Program-made: the position numbers and the translations under genes
Source of the DNA: Gp6-AA40 sp036742665
Lineage (GTDB): Bacteria; Acidobacteriota; Vicinamibacteria; Vicinamibacterales; UBA2999
Length of the DNA stretch: 64,000 bases
Direction of reading: 5' to 3'
NCBI GenBank assembly: GCA_036742665.1
Contig: DAINQP010000002.1
Span: 1-64,000, forward strand
Shown: positions 52,401-61,534 of the stretch, in pieces
Layout of the letters: each line of letters starts with the position of its first letter
Position numbering within the stretch: the first letter of the stretch is position 1
Notes under the pieces: generated by a model
The model's database searches: none
Seen by the model: the letters and a program-made list of their open reading frames with translations, nothing else
Told to the model about the DNA's origin: nothing

Positions 52401-53564
52401 ATGTCATCCATAATTCATGCCGCAAAATCCTTGTTGATTTTGACCGGCGCAGCCGCGGTGTTCGTCGTCACCGTGCGTGCACAATCGCCCGGTGTGGCAC
52501 CGAGCGAGGCCAATCATTTCATCGAGACGCCAAAGGGTTGGGTCCATCCGAGGACGGCGTGGGGTGACCCCGATCTCACCGGCATCTGGCCCATTGCGCA
52601 CGGCCTGAACCTCGTCCGGTCATGTCCGCGTGCCGGTGGCCCCGGCAGAGGTGGTGCTCCTGCGCCGGCGCCTGCAGCAACCGCGGCACCGCCGTGCGAT
52701 CCCAACAACATTCCGCTGTTCAAGAGCGAGGCGGTCTACACCGCCGAAGTCGAGCGCGCCCTCGGAATTCGCAAAACGGGTGACAACGCCACGCAGGCGC
52801 TGGCGAAAGGCGATTTCGGCGCGGCATTGCAGGGCGGCGTGACGGACCCGACCTTTCCAGAGCGGCAGACATCGATGATTGTCGATCCGCCGAACGGCAA
52901 GCTTCCGGAGCTCACGCCCGAGGGCAAGCGTCGATCGGCACTCATGAAGAGCAGTTGGGCGGCCGCCGGAGAGACCGGGCAGATTTGGGACAAGCCGGAG
53001 GACTTCGACAGTTGGGACCGCTGCATCACGCGCGGCATGCCTTCATCGATGATGCCGTATCGCTACAACAACGGCATCGAGATTTTCCAGGCGCCGGGCA
53101 TGGTCGTGCTGAGCCTCGAAATGATCCACGAGGATCGCATCGTCTATACGGACGGTCGGCAACCACTCAAGCCAGTCTTCAAGGCCTACATGGGCGAACC
53201 GCGAGGCCGATGGGAGGGCAACACGCTCGTCGTCACGACGACGAATTACAAGGAGGGTCCGTCGGGTACGAATATCGGCGTCTTCGGATCGCCTGCCGGT
53301 AATCGCTTCCCCGTCAGCGATCAGATGACGACGACGGAGCGGTTCACGCGGGTGAACGACACCACGATTCTCTACGAGATGAAGATCGAGGATCCGGTGG
53401 TCATGGTGCAGCCCTACACCATCCGTTATCCGCTCCGTCTCAATAACAGCTACGAGTGGTGGGAGTACAACTGCCACGAAGGCAATCGCACGATTCGCGA
53501 TTACATCACCTCGTCCCGCAAGGAACGAGCCAACGCACAGTCAGAGAGCGGCCAGAGCAAGTAG
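52401..53564 (+). CDS. Secreted protein of the DPDLTGIW family
   Basis: A 387-residue exported protein of unknown function, related to the 15539 gene. Signal peptide (LLILTGAAAVFVVTVRAQ), then WVHPRTAWGDPDLTGIWPI. A Gly/Ala/Pro insert follows (about 75-95), then CITRGMPSSMMPYRYNNGIE, IVYTDGRQPLKPVFKAYMGE and GRWEGNTLVVTTTNYKEGPS. MTTTERFTRVNDTTILYEMK and IEDPVVMVQPYTIRYPL close the conserved block. The C-terminus ends NCHEGNRTIRDYITSSRKER. The next gene, a carboxylesterase, starts 6 bases after its stop, which suggests that they act on related secreted substrates. Confidence 0.8.
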   Translation: MSSIIHAAKSLLILTGAAAVFVVTVRAQSPGVAPSEANHFIETPKGWVHPRTAWGDPDLTGIWPIAHGLNLVRSCPRAGGPGRGGAPAPAPAATAAPPCDPNNIPLFKSEAVYTAEVERALGIRKTGDNATQALAKGDFGAALQGGVTDPTFPERQTSMIVDPPNGKLPELTPEGKRRSALMKSSWAAAGETGQIWDKPEDFDSWDRCITRGMPSSMMPYRYNNGIEIFQAPGMVVLSLEMIHEDRIVYTDGRQPLKPVFKAYMGEPRGRWEGNTLVVTTTNYKEGPSGTNIGVFGSPAGNRFPVSDQMTTTERFTRVNDTTILYEMKIEDPVVMVQPYTIRYPLRLNNSYEWWEYNCHEGNRTIRDYITSSRKERANAQSESGQSK

Positions 53565-53570
53565 GCACAC

Positions 53571-55115
53571 ATGAAAAAGACGAGCCTTACACTCGCCATC
53601 ACCGCCACGATCGTTGCCGCTTACTCCGTTACCGCGCCTGCCGCGATCTCTGACCCGGTCGCAACCGCCTCCGGCAAGCTGTCTGGTGTCACGCTGAAGT
53701 CGGGCGTGCGCGCCTTCAAGGGGATTCCGTTCGGCGCGCCACCGGTCGGCGATCTGCGCTGGAAAGAGCCGCAGCCAGTCGCTAAGTGGGATGACGTTCG
53801 CAAGGCCGATCAGTTCGGCAACGTCTGCGTGCAGCCATCGCAGCCGAACCGCATGCCGAACAACGTGACGACCGACCTGCCTGACTCCCCAAAGATCAGC
53901 GAAGACTGTCTGTACCTGAATGTGTGGACGTCGGCGAACAACCCGCGCGACAGACAGCCGGTCATGGTGTGGATCTTTGGCGGCGCCTACAGCGAGGGCG
54001 GCGGATCGAGCCCGCATAACGACGGCGAGGCCCTCGCCAAGAAGGGCGTCGTCCTGGTCACGTTCAACTATCGTCTCGGCGCGTTCGGGTTCTTCACGCA
54101 TCCCGAGCTGACGAAGGAATCCGGACGAAATGCCTCGGGCAACCAGGCGCTCGCCGACAGCATCGCGGCGCTGCAGTGGGTGAAGGCCAACATCGCGACG
54201 TTCGGCGGTGATCCGACCAACGTCACCATCTTCGGTGAATCTGCTGGAGCTGCGATGGTTGGCGGTCTCGTCGGGTCGCCAGTGGCGAAGGGTCTGTTCC
54301 AGCGCGCGATCAGCGAGAGCGGCGCGTGGATGGGACTCGGCATGGGCCCGATGACAGATCGTGCGCAGGCCGAACGCGCACAGTTGCCCATCGCAGGACG
54401 TGGTGGCCGCGGTCGTGGCGACGCGCCCTCGGCGCAGCCGGCAACTCCCCCACCGCCCCCACCGTCGCTGCCACCGCTCGCCGAACTGCGGGCACGGTCC
54501 ACCGAGGAAGTGGTCAAGACACTGCGCGGCTCCGGCATGATCATTGACGGCTGGATCGTTCCCGAGGATTTGTCGATCACCTTCGCGAACGGCAAACAGA
54601 ACGCCGTGGACGTGATGGCCGGCTCGAACAAGGACGAGCACACTGCGCTCGGGGGCAATGTCGCCTTCCGCGACACGATGATGTGGGCGATGCGTCTGTT
54701 CAACGAGCGGCAGACCGCGATCGGCAAGCGCGCCTACTGGTACTTCTTCACACACGAGGGACCGATCGAACCGGGTGCCCGCGATCTCAAAGCCACCCAC
54801 GCCGCAGAGATCGTTTACGCACTCAATAACCTCTGGGCGCCGCGCGTGTACCCCGACTCGACGTCGCCGAAGCTGGCGATGGCTTCGGAGAAGGATCGCG
54901 CGATGGCGGATCAGATGTCGTCGTATTGGGTGAACTTCGCGCGCACCGGCGATCCGAACGGCAAGGGCTTGCCAACCTGGCCGCGCTTCAAGGATCGCAA
55001 CGCACCGCCGCACATCCTCGGTCCGGCGGCCGAACCTCCCGGCCCGGACGTGCTGAACGCCTACGACGCTAAGTACGCCGAGGTCCTCAAGAATCTCCAG
55101 TCGGGATCGAAGTGA
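53571..55115 (+). CDS. Exported type-B carboxylesterase
   Basis: A 514-residue alpha/beta-hydrolase of the carboxylesterase/lipase B family. Signal peptide ending VTAPAA. Family features: FKGIPFGAPPVGDLRWKEPQ, SEDCLYLNVWT, VMVWIFGGAYSEGGGSS (oxyanion hole), and the nucleophile elbow IFGESAGAAM with Ser near 224. The acid residue is probably in NKDEHTALGG, and the catalytic His is in THAAEIVYALNN. A Pro-rich insert (about 280-305) interrupts the lid. Esters of unknown origin are hydrolysed outside the cytoplasm. It is co-directional with the secreted protein gene before it, and a palindrome follows the stop. Confidence 0.93.
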   Translation: MKKTSLTLAITATIVAAYSVTAPAAISDPVATASGKLSGVTLKSGVRAFKGIPFGAPPVGDLRWKEPQPVAKWDDVRKADQFGNVCVQPSQPNRMPNNVTTDLPDSPKISEDCLYLNVWTSANNPRDRQPVMVWIFGGAYSEGGGSSPHNDGEALAKKGVVLVTFNYRLGAFGFFTHPELTKESGRNASGNQALADSIAALQWVKANIATFGGDPTNVTIFGESAGAAMVGGLVGSPVAKGLFQRAISESGAWMGLGMGPMTDRAQAERAQLPIAGRGGRGRGDAPSAQPATPPPPPPSLPPLAELRARSTEEVVKTLRGSGMIIDGWIVPEDLSITFANGKQNAVDVMAGSNKDEHTALGGNVAFRDTMMWAMRLFNERQTAIGKRAYWYFFTHEGPIEPGARDLKATHAAEIVYALNNLWAPRVYPDSTSPKLAMASEKDRAMADQMSSYWVNFARTGDPNGKGLPTWPRFKDRNAPPHILGPAAEPPGPDVLNAYDAKYAEVLKNLQSGSK

Positions 55116-55122
55116 CCTCGCA

Positions 55123-55145
55123 GGGCCGGTCCTTTGGATCGGTCT
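55123..55145. repeat. GGGCCGGTCC...GGATCGGTC imperfect palindrome
   Basis: CCGGTCCTTTGGATCGG-type hairpin 8 bases downstream of the esterase stop, a degenerate member of the GGTCC/GGACC family. Confidence 0.55.
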
Positions 55146-55190
55146 TTCTCGTAACAATCCGGTAATATCGCTGCCGCATCCTCTGCCCAC

Positions 55191-55694
55191 GTGAATATCG
55201 ATCCGTTCCTCATCTGGCTCGAATCGACCGCGCTCAGCCAGTGGATCGTGGGCTCGGAGTCGATGTTCGCCTTTCCAGGCATCCTCGCCCTTCATGCCAT
55301 CGGGATGGGATTCGCCGTCGGCATCTGCCTGGCGCTCGATCTGCGAATTCTCGGCGTCGCACCAGCGGTGCGAATCGCCGAGATGCGCCGCTTCGTGCCG
55401 GTCGTGTGGGCCGGCTTCTGGCTGAACGCGGTCTCCGGAGTGCTGCTCCTGATCGGCTACCCGACCAAGGCACTGACCAACCCCGTGTTCTATCTGAAGC
55501 TGCTGCTGATCGGCGCGGGGCTCTGGTTGTTCAGGCGCATCGGCCGGCGCGTCTTCGATGACGCTGGCGACCAACGTGCGCAGTCGCCGCTCGTACAGCG
55601 GCTCGCGATCGTTTCGCTGGTGTGCTGGGTTGGCGCAATTACCGCCGGCCGCTTTCTCGCCTACACCTATCACCGACTGACGGCGTTGAGCTGA
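55191..55694 (+). CDS. DUF6644-like four-helix membrane protein, copy 1
   Basis: A 167-residue inner-membrane protein with four hydrophobic helices. A typical opening (FLIWLESTALSQWIVGSESM) is followed by FPGILALHAIGMGFAVGICL, MRRFVPVVWAGFWLNAVSGV, FYLKLLLIGAGLWLFRRIG and LVCWVGAITAGRFLAYTYH. Conserved His in LALHAIGMG and the terminal YTYHR may bind haem or metal, but function is unknown. GTG start. The stop overlaps the ATG of a second, related copy. Confidence 0.75.
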   Translation: MNIDPFLIWLESTALSQWIVGSESMFAFPGILALHAIGMGFAVGICLALDLRILGVAPAVRIAEMRRFVPVVWAGFWLNAVSGVLLLIGYPTKALTNPVFYLKLLLIGAGLWLFRRIGRRVFDDAGDQRAQSPLVQRLAIVSLVCWVGAITAGRFLAYTYHRLTALS

Positions 55695-56263
55695 TGCTGC
55701 ACGCTCTCCAGATCTGGCTCGTCACAAACATCATCGCCCACTCGCCGGTGGCGAATCTGATGCGCACGGCATGGGCGTGGCCTATCGTCGAGAGCATTCA
55801 CTTCCTCGGCTTGTGCTTGCTGATCGGCTGTATCGGTGCGTTCGATCTGCGTCTGCTCGGCGTGGCCAAGCGCGTGCCAATCGCGGCGATGCACCGGCTG
55901 ATTCCGTTCGGCATCCTCGGCTTCGTGATCAATGCCTCGAGCGGCATGATGTTTCTGCTGACCGAGCCGGATCAGTACATCTACAACCCGTCGTTTCATC
56001 TCAAGTTCCTGTTCATCACCATAGGCGGCCTGAATGCCGCCACGTTCTACCTCTCTAGCTACCGCCAGGTTTTTGGTGCGAGCCCGTCGCTCAATCCGCC
56101 GCTGCGCGCCAAGGTCGTCGCCGCGATTTCGCTGACTGCCTGGGTCAGCGTCATCGTCTGCGGACGCATGCTGACGTTCTATCGTCCCGCACCCTGCATC
56201 GGGCAGCAGAGCGACATCCTGCTGCAGTGCGCGCCTGCCCCGGAAAGAGGAGCCAGACCATGA
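55694..56263 (+). CDS. DUF6644-like four-helix membrane protein, copy 2
   Basis: A 189-residue paralogue of the preceding gene: LQIWLVTNIIAHSPVANLMR, WPIVESIHFLGLCLLIGCIG, MHRLIPFGILGFVINASSGM, FHLKFLFITIGGLNAATFY and VSVIVCGRMLTFYRP. It keeps the His of SIHFLGL. The pair could form a heterodimer. Its C-terminus is longer, with two Cys in CIGQQSDILLQC. Start and stop overlap neighbours by 1-4 bases, so copy 1, copy 2 and the DUF6152 gene form one unit. A decayed piece of this gene lies at 61293-61446. Confidence 0.75.
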   Translation: MLHALQIWLVTNIIAHSPVANLMRTAWAWPIVESIHFLGLCLLIGCIGAFDLRLLGVAKRVPIAAMHRLIPFGILGFVINASSGMMFLLTEPDQYIYNPSFHLKFLFITIGGLNAATFYLSSYRQVFGASPSLNPPLRAKVVAAISLTAWVSVIVCGRMLTFYRPAPCIGQQSDILLQCAPAPERGARP

Positions 56264-56625
56264 CACGCCTCGTCGCTCTCACCGTCACCGCGGCTCTGTT
56301 CACCGGCGTCTCTCTCTCGGCACATCATTCCTATTCGGCCTACGAGCGCGATCGCCTCGTCGAAGTGCAGGGTGTCCTCGACGAGTTGGAATGGGTTGCG
56401 CCTCACTCACTGCTCAAGGTCAAGGACGATGAGGGACACCTTTACATCTTCGAGTGGCAGGCACCCTTTTCGCTTCAAAGGAGGGGTATCCAGCAGGACA
56501 CTCTAAAGACGGGTGAACACATCATCGTCACAGGGAATCCGCATCGGGAGTTCGAGACGAACCGCATTCTGAACTTCAAGTCTGTGAGGCGGCCGGCCGA
56601 CGGCTGGAAATGGCCGAACTGGTGA
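56260..56625 (+). CDS. DUF6152 exported protein, short form
   Basis: A 121-residue protein with a signal (RLVALTVTAALFTGVSLSA) and mature start HHSYSAYERDRLVEVQG, then VLDELEWVAPHSLLKVKDDE, QAPFSLQRRGIQQDTLKTGE and HIIVTGNPHREFETNRIL. This is a minimal DUF6152 protein. ATG 56260 is chosen because AGAGGAG lies 9 bases upstream and the ATG overlaps the preceding stop (ATGA). The pairing with two DUF6644-like membrane proteins suggests a periplasmic subunit of a membrane complex. The His residues at the mature N-terminus are possible metal ligands. Confidence 0.85.
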   Translation: MTRLVALTVTAALFTGVSLSAHHSYSAYERDRLVEVQGVLDELEWVAPHSLLKVKDDEGHLYIFEWQAPFSLQRRGIQQDTLKTGEHIIVTGNPHREFETNRILNFKSVRRPADGWKWPNW

Positions 56626-56632
56626 TCGTGTA

Positions 56633-56694
56633 GTCGTAGGGCCCGTCCTTTCGGACCGGCCGCTCAGGCACGTCCACAGGACGTGCCCTACGAC
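56633..56694. repeat. Compound palindrome (two GGTCC-type hairpins within outer GTCGTAGGGC arms)
   Basis: Outer arms GTCGTAGGGC (56633-56642) and GCCCTACGAC (56685-56694) enclose CCGTCCTTTCGGACCGG and GGCACGTCCACAGGACGTGCC. It lies between convergent genes. The paired structure with YGTAGGGC ends is the form expected of a REP-doublet or small MITE. Confidence 0.8.
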
Positions 56695-56702
56695 GTATCG
56701 CG

Positions 56703-58352
56703 CTAATTCGCGGCGGCTGGCACGGCTCCGCTGATCGATCGAAAGTAGTACGGCTCCCAGAAATCGCACTGTGATTCGCTGAGACGGTTCGCTTGCTGAA
56801 CCGGCCGTTGCAGCGTGAGATACTTGTCGACGCCGCGCCCTCCACCTTGTGGCCGGGTCACTGCCGGCCAGTGCACGATCGTCGGGTCGTCGGTGTTCGG
56901 ACTCCCAGTCATCGCAAAGCGCGTCCAGTAACCAGCGATGGTGTGCGCGAGTTCCAGGTCCGCCTGGCCGAGCGCGTAATTCGGGAAGAGCGGCGGAGCG
57001 TAATTGTTGCCGAACACGAAGTTCACCTCGAGTCCATGTACGACTCGATTGCCGGCCACGGGTGCAACCTCGTGACCAAACAGATAGACGAACACCGGAG
57101 TCCCGGTCATTTCGATCAGCCGAGCCACCCGTCTCGCTTCGCAGACATACTCGGCATCACCAACGGCGGCGGCAAGCGCGTCTTTAGGCGACGCGAACGC
57201 ATCGGCCGGATAGGTGGCCATGACGGCGCTGGCGTCCGCGCCGAATTCCGAGTCGAGGGCCGCCGCATACTGATCGGCCGTCACGGCCGAGGGAAAGCTG
57301 CGGTTCACAAACGTCCATCCTTCATCGCGATTGGCACCTAGGATCACTGGGACGTGACTGAAGGCGCCCGCTTCAAACAGGTGACGCGGCTGATCGGGAA
57401 TCTCCACACCGTCGACGACGGGCGTCCATTGAGTACGGCCTGTCTCAGACAACTGTTCGAACAAGGGAGGCGGCGTGGCGAGTAGCACTTGTTCGCGACT
57501 CTTGCCTCGCAGACATACCAAAACTGCCGTCGAATCCGCACTCGTACAGCCCAGCGCGGCCGCAAACTCTGCGGCTTGTGCCTGCCCATCGGACATACTC
57601 CGCCAGCGAAACGACGCGGAGCCACTCTGCATGATGGCGCGGTGGAACAGGCCCAGACTTGCTGGCGACACGAGGTGCAGACCGACACTGTGTGCGCCCG
57701 CGGACTGACCGCCTAGCGTCACGTTGTTCGGATCGCCACCAAACGCGGAGATGTGGTCACGGACCCAGACGAGCGCCGCGCGTTGATCGAGGAGCCCGTA
57801 ATTGCCAGCCACCCCTCGTTCTTCGGTCGCGAGCGCTGCATGTGCAAGGAACCCGAACGGACCGAGACGATAGTTGGGAGCCACAATCACGGCGCCGGTG
57901 GACGCGGCAAGCACCTCGCCGTTTTGTGGAGCGAAACCAGCCGATGCATTGGCGAAGGCGCCGGGATGAAGCCACACGATCACCGGCGCGCCGGACGACG
58001 GTAAGGGGTTCGGCGTCCAGACGTTCAACTTGAGACAATCCTCATTGCCCATCGTCACTCCGGTGACGGCATTGAGCTGGGGGCACGAGAGCGGCGCCGT
58101 CGTCGCGGACAGCAGATTCGGAGTCCAGGGCGACACGGGTTGAGGCGCCTTCCACCGAAGGCCTGCGACAGGGGGCGCGGCAAATGGAACTCCCAGGAAC
58201 GCACAGGATGCCCCGTGATCGAGCCCCTGCACCGAGCCGTGCGAGGTGACCGTCAGGCACGTCTGGCCCTGAGCATCAGTGGAATGGGTACTCATCACCA
58301 TCACCGCCGCGACCGCGGTCACACATGTGCTCAATACAAGAAATCGCCGCAT
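56703..58352 (-). CDS. Exported type-B carboxylesterase, second copy
   Basis: A 549-residue carboxylesterase/lipase-B enzyme, clearly distinct from the 53571 copy. Signal peptide (STCVTAVAAVMVMSTHSTDA). Features: FLGVPFAAPPVAGLRWKAPQ, NEDCLKLNVWTP, VIVWLHPGAFANASAG (oxyanion loop with HPG instead of the usual HGG), and nucleophile elbow LGGQSAGAHSV with Ser near 205. The catalytic His is likely in VVHGLEVNFVFGN. Substrate unknown. It is divergent from the kinase gene, and its 3' end faces a compound palindrome. Confidence 0.93.
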   Translation of the reverse strand: MRRFLVLSTCVTAVAAVMVMSTHSTDAQGQTCLTVTSHGSVQGLDHGASCAFLGVPFAAPPVAGLRWKAPQPVSPWTPNLLSATTAPLSCPQLNAVTGVTMGNEDCLKLNVWTPNPLPSSGAPVIVWLHPGAFANASAGFAPQNGEVLAASTGAVIVAPNYRLGPFGFLAHAALATEERGVAGNYGLLDQRAALVWVRDHISAFGGDPNNVTLGGQSAGAHSVGLHLVSPASLGLFHRAIMQSGSASFRWRSMSDGQAQAAEFAAALGCTSADSTAVLVCLRGKSREQVLLATPPPLFEQLSETGRTQWTPVVDGVEIPDQPRHLFEAGAFSHVPVILGANRDEGWTFVNRSFPSAVTADQYAAALDSEFGADASAVMATYPADAFASPKDALAAAVGDAEYVCEARRVARLIEMTGTPVFVYLFGHEVAPVAGNRVVHGLEVNFVFGNNYAPPLFPNYALGQADLELAHTIAGYWTRFAMTGSPNTDDPTIVHWPAVTRPQGGGRGVDKYLTLQRPVQQANRLSESQCDFWEPYYFRSISGAVPAAAN

Positions 58353-58459
58353 AACTCCTCCTTGAACGCGAGCCTGCGCGTAAGATACGAACGCGAGAAC
58401 GCTGCAGTCTTGGGGAAACCCTGGGAGTTCGATGGGTTTTCCATGATCGGAACACTCAC

Positions 58460-61159
58460 ATGGCGCTCGAGGCAGGTACCCGCTTCGGTCCCTACGAGGT
58501 CCTGTCGCTGGTTGGTGTCGGCGGCATGGGCGAGGTGTACAAAGCCCGCGACAGTCGGCTCGATCGCATCGTCGCGATCAAGCTGCTGCGCGCCGACGTC
58601 GCCGGCCGCGCCGATCGCCGCGCACGCTTCGCCAAGGAAGCGCGGGCGATCTCCTCCCTGAGTCATCCTCATATCTGCGCGCTCTATGACGTCGGCGACG
58701 ACAACAGTCAGCCGTTCATCGTCATGGAATTTCTCGAGGGCGAGACTCTTGACGATCGGCTGACGCGCGGTGTGCTGCCGGCCGCCGACGTGCTTCGATT
58801 CGGAATGCAGATCGTGGGCGCGCTTGCCCACGCCCATCGTGCGCACGTCGTGCACCGCGATCTCAAGCCCGGAAACGTCATGCTGACCTCGGCAGGTGTC
58901 AAGCTGCTCGATTTTGGTCTGGCCCGACGAAACGAGGTCGAGGCCACAGCTCTGGGCTCGACGACGGTTTCGTTCGATCGCGGCGCGCTCACCGAGGAAG
59001 GCACCATCGTCGGCACCTTTCAGTACATGGCCCCGGAGCAGCTCCAGGGCAAAGAGCCCGACGAACGAACGGACATTTTTGCCTTCGGTGCGCTGCTGTT
59101 CGAGATGGCAACCGGCCGCAAGGCGTTCGACGGTCGAACGCAGACGGGCCTCATCGCGTCGATCCTCAGCGAGCAGCCACCGCCCGTGTCCGACGCGCGC
59201 GATGACGCAGGATTGCCTCCGGCGCTCGACCACCTCGTCGAACGCTGCATCGCCAAGGACCCCGACGACCGCTGGCAGACTGCACGAGACCTCGAGCGCG
59301 AGCTCGAATGGGTTGCGAGCGCCGGCTCGTCATCGAGCAGCGCGTCGAGCCGCTCTTCCACACGTCGCCGTGTGCTGATGGTGGCAATGCTAATCATGGC
59401 GCTGGCTTCCGTCCTGATGGCCTTACGGTTCGTCCGGTGGCCGAAATCGAGCGGCGGGAGCACCGAGGTTACGCGGTTCATCATTGCCCCGCCGCCGGCA
59501 TCACTCATTCCGTTCGGCGAGCAACGCACACGGATCGCGCTCTCACCCGACGGACGAACGCTGGCTTTCGTCGCCTTCAACAAGGGCCATCTGCAGATTT
59601 GGGTGCAGCCGCTTGATTCGCTCGTGCCGCGTCCTCTCGACGGTACCGAAGACGCGGTGTCGCCCTTCTGGTCGCCAAACAGCAAGTACCTGGGATTTTT
59701 CACGCCGGCTTCCGGGGAGCTCAAGCGGATCGATCTCTCGGGTGGTCCGCCACGTACGATCTGCGCTGCAGCGGCCGAAGGGCTCGCCGAATGGGGACAG
59801 GACAACACCATCCTGTTCACGATCTTCCGCAGCGGTATTTTCCGCGTCTCCGCAGATGGCGGCGTGCCGATGCGCGTGACGTCGCTCGACAAGTCGCGGC
59901 GCGAACTCAATCATTACTGGCCGAGCTTTCTGCCCGGAGGCACGCACTTGCTTTATCTCGCGACGGCCAACGCGACCGATACGTCGAAAGCACCACCGAG
60001 CGTCTACGTCGCGACTCTCGACGGACGTGATCCACAACCGCTCGATGGGATCCACTCGCGCGCGGTGTTCGTGGCGCCGGGTTATCTGCTCTTCGAAGAC
60101 GGAGGAAGTCTGCTGGCGCAGCGATTCGATCTCACCAATCGTCGTCTGAGCGGCGAGGCGATACGGATTGCCGAGCAGATCGCCGTGAATCGAACATTGG
60201 GCACGGCACATTTCAGCGTCTCGACCACCGGCACGCTCGCCTATCTGGGCAGCGGAGATGCGTACGAGATGATCTGGTTCGACCGGCAGGGCACTCCCAG
60301 CCCCACGGGGTGGGCGACGCAGTGGTACGGTGAACCGCGCATTTCGCCAGATTCGAACCGGGCCGTCGTGCCGGTCTTCGATCCACGCAGCGGCGCGGCG
60401 GACCTCTGGATTTACGACTTGCTGAGAAATGTGCCGACCCGCTTCACGACGGACTCTCCAACCGACAAGGATCCAGTGTGGTCTCCAGACGGCAGCGGAG
60501 TGCTCTATACGACTGAGCGGGGTGGCTCGCCGAATATTTTTCTCAAGAGGTTCGACAACGGCGGAGAGCTCACACCGATGGTGGTGAACCCCGTGCCTGT
60601 GTTTGCCGATGATTGGTCACGCGATGGGAACTGGATCGCGTATACGGTGAACACGACGAAGGCAGGAACTGACCTGTGGCTGAAGCCACTCATCGGCGAC
60701 CGAAAGGAACGCGTTTTCCTCAACACCCGCTTCAACGAAGAGGGCGCCAGATTCTCACCAGACTCACGATGGCTGGCATTTGCGTCGAACGAGACCGGCG
60801 ATACGCCGGAAGTCTATGTGGCACGCGTCGATGAACCGGAGCAACGCGTGCGGATTTCAAGTGGTGGCGGCACTGCACCGCGCTGGCGGCGCGACGGCAA
60901 GGAGTTGTTCTACGCCGCGGCCAACGGCCGAACGATGATGGTGGCACCGATCGAGTCGCTGTCACCATTCCGGGCGGGCGCACCCAAACAACTGTTCACG
61001 CTCGGCGTTGGCTCGGCAGCTACCCGCCATCGGGTTCGCAACACTGACTTTGACGTCGCTCCCAACGGCCAGAGATTCCTCATCAGCATTCCAGTCGGGC
61101 AGCCGGCATCGTCACAGACCACAATCGTGCTCAACTGGCCGGCAGCGCTGGGCCGTTAA
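58460..61159 (+). CDS. Membrane Ser/Thr protein kinase with extracytoplasmic TolB-like propeller
   Basis: An 899-residue receptor-like kinase. The kinase domain (about 8-275) is complete: glycine loop VGVGGMGEVYKARD, Lys in IVAIKLLRA, catalytic loop VVHRDLKPGNVML, DFGLARR, and activation end YMAPEQLQGK. A membrane helix at about 303-325 (VLMVAMLIMALASVLMALRF) follows. The rest is a TolB/WD40-like beta-propeller with repeated SPDGRTLAF, SPNSKYLGF, SPDSNRAVV, SPDGSGVLY and SPDSRWLAF blades. This architecture is strongly expanded in Acidobacteria; the propeller is thought to sense an external ligand. ATG 58460 follows a moderate ribosome site. No target gene is obvious. Confidence 0.93.
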   Translation: MALEAGTRFGPYEVLSLVGVGGMGEVYKARDSRLDRIVAIKLLRADVAGRADRRARFAKEARAISSLSHPHICALYDVGDDNSQPFIVMEFLEGETLDDRLTRGVLPAADVLRFGMQIVGALAHAHRAHVVHRDLKPGNVMLTSAGVKLLDFGLARRNEVEATALGSTTVSFDRGALTEEGTIVGTFQYMAPEQLQGKEPDERTDIFAFGALLFEMATGRKAFDGRTQTGLIASILSEQPPPVSDARDDAGLPPALDHLVERCIAKDPDDRWQTARDLERELEWVASAGSSSSSASSRSSTRRRVLMVAMLIMALASVLMALRFVRWPKSSGGSTEVTRFIIAPPPASLIPFGEQRTRIALSPDGRTLAFVAFNKGHLQIWVQPLDSLVPRPLDGTEDAVSPFWSPNSKYLGFFTPASGELKRIDLSGGPPRTICAAAAEGLAEWGQDNTILFTIFRSGIFRVSADGGVPMRVTSLDKSRRELNHYWPSFLPGGTHLLYLATANATDTSKAPPSVYVATLDGRDPQPLDGIHSRAVFVAPGYLLFEDGGSLLAQRFDLTNRRLSGEAIRIAEQIAVNRTLGTAHFSVSTTGTLAYLGSGDAYEMIWFDRQGTPSPTGWATQWYGEPRISPDSNRAVVPVFDPRSGAADLWIYDLLRNVPTRFTTDSPTDKDPVWSPDGSGVLYTTERGGSPNIFLKRFDNGGELTPMVVNPVPVFADDWSRDGNWIAYTVNTTKAGTDLWLKPLIGDRKERVFLNTRFNEEGARFSPDSRWLAFASNETGDTPEVYVARVDEPEQRVRISSGGGTAPRWRRDGKELFYAAANGRTMMVAPIESLSPFRAGAPKQLFTLGVGSAATRHRVRNTDFDVAPNGQRFLISIPVGQPASSQTTIVLNWPAALGR

Positions 61160-61292
61160 GGGGTGCACCAGGTTCGGACGCCGTAATGCGAGCATGGCGG
61201 GGCCGCTCTACGTCATCACCAAGATCGATTCGGTGCGGGTCGGGCTCGACCTTCGCGCGCAGCGTGGTGACGCACCAGGCCTCATGCCGATC

Positions 61293-61446
61293 GGCGGCCT
61301 GAATGCCGCCCTTTCGACCTCTCCAGCTATCGCCAGGTCTTCGGTGCGAACACGTCGCTCAATCCGCCGCTGCGCGCCAAATCATCACCGTGATCTGGCT
61401 GACCGGCCTTCCCGGCTAACGGATGGAAGTGGCCGAGCTGGTAGCA
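61293..61446 (+). pseudogene. Decayed, internally deleted copy of the DUF6644-DUF6152 gene ends
   Basis: 61293-61371 matches 56027-56106 (end of DUF6644-like copy 2: GGCGGCCTGAATGCCGCC, TCGCTCAATCCGCCGCTGCG) at most positions, with small changes and a frameshift. 61420-61443 matches 56604-56627 (last codons of the DUF6152 gene, GGCTGGAAATGGCCGAACTGG-like). About 480 bases between the two blocks are reduced to about 50. No open product remains. The rest of 61160-61534 shows nothing recognisable. Confidence 0.75.
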
Positions 61447-61534
61447 CGTTCACAAAGGACTGCCTAGCTGCGCGGTGGCGGGAGGTGTGCTTTTGTGGAC
61501 ACACGGGCGGAGCGTTCGCCATCACACTTGATCC

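Noticed and set aside
53541..55673. 710-residue open frame on the minus strand
   Set aside because: Antisense to the carboxylesterase and DUF6644-like genes, with no motif and low-complexity Arg/His content.
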